Origin: an uncultured Bacteroidales bacterium | GTDB lineage: Bacteria; Bacteroidota; Bacteroidia; Bacteroidales; Porphyromonadaceae | Length of the DNA: 24,073 bases | Direction of reading: 5' to 3' | Assembly (NCBI GenBank): GCA_902489445.1 | Contig: CABTZX010000026.1 | Coordinates: 1-24,073 of the forward strand | Shown: positions 22,299-24,073 of the stretch, piece by piece | Layout of the letters: each line of letters starts with the position of its first letter | How positions within the stretch are numbered: position 1 is the stretch's first letter | The notes under the pieces: model-generated | Databases searched by the model: none | The model's input: the letters and a program-made list of their open reading frames with translations, nothing else | Told to the model about the DNA's origin: nothing | Program-made: the position numbers and the translations under genes

Positions 22299-23698
22299 CA
22301 ACAGACGCCTCTAATTCCGAGATGCCGCCTCTGGATGAGGCTTTCGTGCATCGTATTACCCAAGATTTCCCCGATGAAGCCGACGCGCTACTTCGTTGTC
22401 TTGACGAAACTGAGCCGAGCTGTGCCATACGCCTTAACTCGCCTAAGCGGCTTAAATACGGCTTTACGGCGGATCATCTCCCAATAGAGACGCAAATACC
22501 CTGGTGCCCTGACGGATACTTCCTCACCGAACGTCCCTTTTTCGCTTGGGACCCCCTCTGGCACGCTGCTGCCTATTATGTGCAAGATGCCGCTTCGCAA
22601 GCACTTTCTGTGATTAAGCCCTACCTCTCCACCGAACCTATTCGCGCTTTGGATCTCTGCGCTGCGCCCGGAGGCAAGGCAACGCTACTAAGCGCGCTAC
22701 TACCCGAGGGTTCGCTCCTCGTTGCCAACGAGCCGATCCGCAAGCGCGCCGCCGTTTTGGCGGAGAATATCGCCAAATGGGGCTATCCCGAAACGATTGT
22801 TACTTCCGTGATGCCGGAGCGGCTCGCCGATACCGGAATGCAGTTCGAGCTTATTTTGGTCGATGCTCCCTGCTCGGGCGAGGGAATGTTCCGCAAAAGC
22901 GTTGCCGCGCGAACGGATTGGTCGCCTGCCACGGTAGACAACTGCGTGGCGCGCCAACGGCAAATCTTGGACGCCGCTTTCCGTCTTCTGAGCCCCGGCG
23001 GCCTACTCATCTATGCCACCTGCACGTTCAATCGCGCCGAAAACGAGGAACAACTTGCCTATCTCCTCAACAAAGGTTGCCAACCGCTTTCTCTTAACAT
23101 TCCCAAGGCGTGGAACTGGTATGCCACATCGTCCGCTTCCTTCCACCTTTTTCCGCATCGGATTAAGGGCGAAGGGCTATTTCTTTCGTTTATTCGCAAG
23201 AACGAAGCGGCGACAAACGAACCGATTCGTCCTATACGAATAAAGAACTTCGGTAGCAAACCGAGCAAACCTTGCATTGACTGGATCGTTGGCGATCGTT
23301 TTCGCCAAGGAACGATTCATCGAACCGAACAAAATGAATGCTTTCTTTTGTCCGAACCGGCGGCGGAAGCCTGTATGTGCCTTACTGCGAACCGCATCGT
23401 TCCGCTCTTTGCCGGCATACCGCTTGCGGAGCAAAAGGGAAGTGAGTGGGTGGAACACGCCATGCTACCTTGGTCGCTGCCGTTTTGCTGCGATGCCTTC
23501 GAAACAGTAGAGCTGACTATTGACCAAGCCCTGCGCTATCTTTCTGGTGAAGCCTTAATGAGCGAAAGCAATCGGCGTGGAACGGTGGTATTTACCTATG
23601 GAGGCGTACCGCTTGGCTTTGGTAAGCGCGTCGGACTGCGTACCAATAGCCGATACCCTAAGAGCTGTCGCTTGAAACTCCTACCTCCACGCGCCTAA
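22295..23698 (+). CDS. RsmF-like RNA cytosine-C5 methyltransferase
   Basis: A 467-residue RNA m5C methylase of the RsmB/RsmF group. The SAM-binding motif LDLCAAPGGKATLLSALL (about 119-136) is followed by motif IV, VDAPCSGEGMFRKS with Cys193, and motif VI, IYATCTFNRAENEEQL with the catalytic Cys243. The N-terminal part has the RSB/NSUN-like RNA-binding region, and the last 110 residues, LTIDQALRYLSGEAL and GVPLGFGKRVG, look like the RsmF C-terminal PUA-like domain. In E. coli RsmF modifies C1407 of 16S rRNA; the site here is inferred. The GTG start forms a GTGA overlap with the upstream stop; the ATG at 22322, ten codons in, is an alternative start. Confidence 0.9.
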   Translation: MTTDASNSEMPPLDEAFVHRITQDFPDEADALLRCLDETEPSCAIRLNSPKRLKYGFTADHLPIETQIPWCPDGYFLTERPFFAWDPLWHAAAYYVQDAASQALSVIKPYLSTEPIRALDLCAAPGGKATLLSALLPEGSLLVANEPIRKRAAVLAENIAKWGYPETIVTSVMPERLADTGMQFELILVDAPCSGEGMFRKSVAARTDWSPATVDNCVARQRQILDAAFRLLSPGGLLIYATCTFNRAENEEQLAYLLNKGCQPLSLNIPKAWNWYATSSASFHLFPHRIKGEGLFLSFIRKNEAATNEPIRPIRIKNFGSKPSKPCIDWIVGDRFRQGTIHRTEQNECFLLSEPAAEACMCLTANRIVPLFAGIPLAEQKGSEWVEHAMLPWSLPFCCDAFETVELTIDQALRYLSGEALMSESNRRGTVVFTYGGVPLGFGKRVGLRTNSRYPKSCRLKLLPPRA

Positions 23699-23746
23699 CC
23701 CACTCGCTCCTTTCCTTCCGCTAGAACTTACCTTCACCCAAGCTTC

Positions 23747-23899
23747 AGCGCACTTACTCCCTCACTCCTCTGCACTTGCGCACCCACATCAGCGCACTCA
23801 CCCCCTCACTCCTCTGCACTTCGCACCTACATCAGCGCACTTTCGTCCACTAACCCACGCACGAGCCGCCTCACACCTCTGCACTTGCGCACCCTTTTC
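23747..23899 (+). repeat. 22-bp tandem array, family E (pyrimidine-rich)
   Basis: Seven units start at 23747, 23769, 23791, 23813, 23834, 23856 and 23878: six are 22 bases and one is 21. They alternate AGCGCACT... and TCTGCACTT..., so the higher-order period is 44. The core is GCACTT followed by a C-rich part ending CACTCC or CACATC. It starts 48 bases after the rsmF-like stop and runs directly into family A. Similar C-rich words precede family A at 5627-5840. Confidence 0.85.
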
Positions 23900-24073
23900 T
23901 ACCAAGGACGCGGAGCAGTTGCACGTTGGGAACGGAGCGTTGCTCCTATACAATCGAATCGTTGCTCCCATGCTGTTCGAGCGGTTCTATGGAGATGTCC
24001 GGGAAAAGTCTATAGGGTATCCGGGAAAAGTCTATAGGGTATCCGAGAAAAGTCTATAGAGTTTTTCCAGAAA
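23900..24073 (+). repeat. 22-bp tandem array, family A (locus 2, cut by window end)
   Basis: Blocks begin at 23920, 23942, 23964, 23986, 24008, 24030 and 24052, exactly 22 bases apart, and the last ends at the final base of the window. The order of unit types copies locus 1: a GGAGCGTT unit, a TCCTATAC unit ending CGTT, a GCTCCCATGCTGT unit, a TCTAYGGAG unit, then GTCTATAG units. Locus 2 has two GTCTATAGGG units where locus 1 has one. The unit at 24052 is identical to the one at 5951. Confidence 0.9.

Overview
The window looks like chromosomal DNA of a Bacteroidota bacterium, most likely a Porphyromonas-like member of the Bacteroidales. The evidence is: repeated promoter -7 boxes of the Bacteroidota form TAnnTTTG just upstream of genes; mostly weak Shine-Dalgarno sequences; and lineage-typical proteins such as a cyclophilin with an export signal, an HU/CCDC81-like plus SPOR protein, an HU-related DNA-binding protein, and an ECF sigma factor coupled to an anti-sigma-like protein with a beta-barrel tail. 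There is no phage, insertion sequence, rRNA, tRNA or CRISPR array. Almost every protein is a housekeeping or membrane protein.

Layout. 1-1089: pyrimidine-rich leader DNA, then dipeptidase E. 1303-5365, minus strand: a four-gene cluster read right to left as lipoprotein, ECF sigma factor, anti-sigma-like/beta-barrel protein, group 4 glycosyltransferase; a hairpin separates it from pepE. 5366-6259: a gene-free stretch with a 22-bp repeat array. 6260-8605: DUF721 protein, HU-like/SPOR protein, and queG. 8850-10260, minus strand: bile-acid-symporter-like permease followed by a DUF695-like protein. 10571-14112: ychF, an acetyltransferase, type I asparaginase and a WalJ-like hydrolase, tightly packed. 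14113-14707: two more 22-bp arrays, one in the presumed 5' leader of the HU-related gene at 14708. 15448-18447: ppk1 and ppx, a polyphosphate synthesis/degradation pair. 18745-23698: YqhD-like alcohol dehydrogenase, YitT-family protein, cyclophilin, RsmI-like methylase and RsmF-like RNA methyltransferase, probably one transcription unit. 23699-24073: another repeat array, still running at the window edge.

The most striking feature lies between the genes. Most of the long intergenic gaps are built from degenerate tandem units with an almost indel-free 22-bp period. The unit sequence differs from locus to locus (families called A to E here), but the period is the same. Families A and B contain matching 16-bp palindromes of the form AAAG-nn-TATA-nn-CTTT, and families B and D share an AGG(A)TATA...AGTT core. 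Family B occurs at three loci with four units each. One composite array occurs twice (about 5863-5972 and 23942-24073) with the same order of distinct units but a different copy number. Four of the arrays lie just upstream of TAnnTTTG promoters, one fills a presumed leader RNA, and one lies between convergent genes. This is the best candidate here for an undescribed system. Its function (regulatory, nucleoid-organising, or a minisatellite/MITE-like element) cannot be decided from one window.
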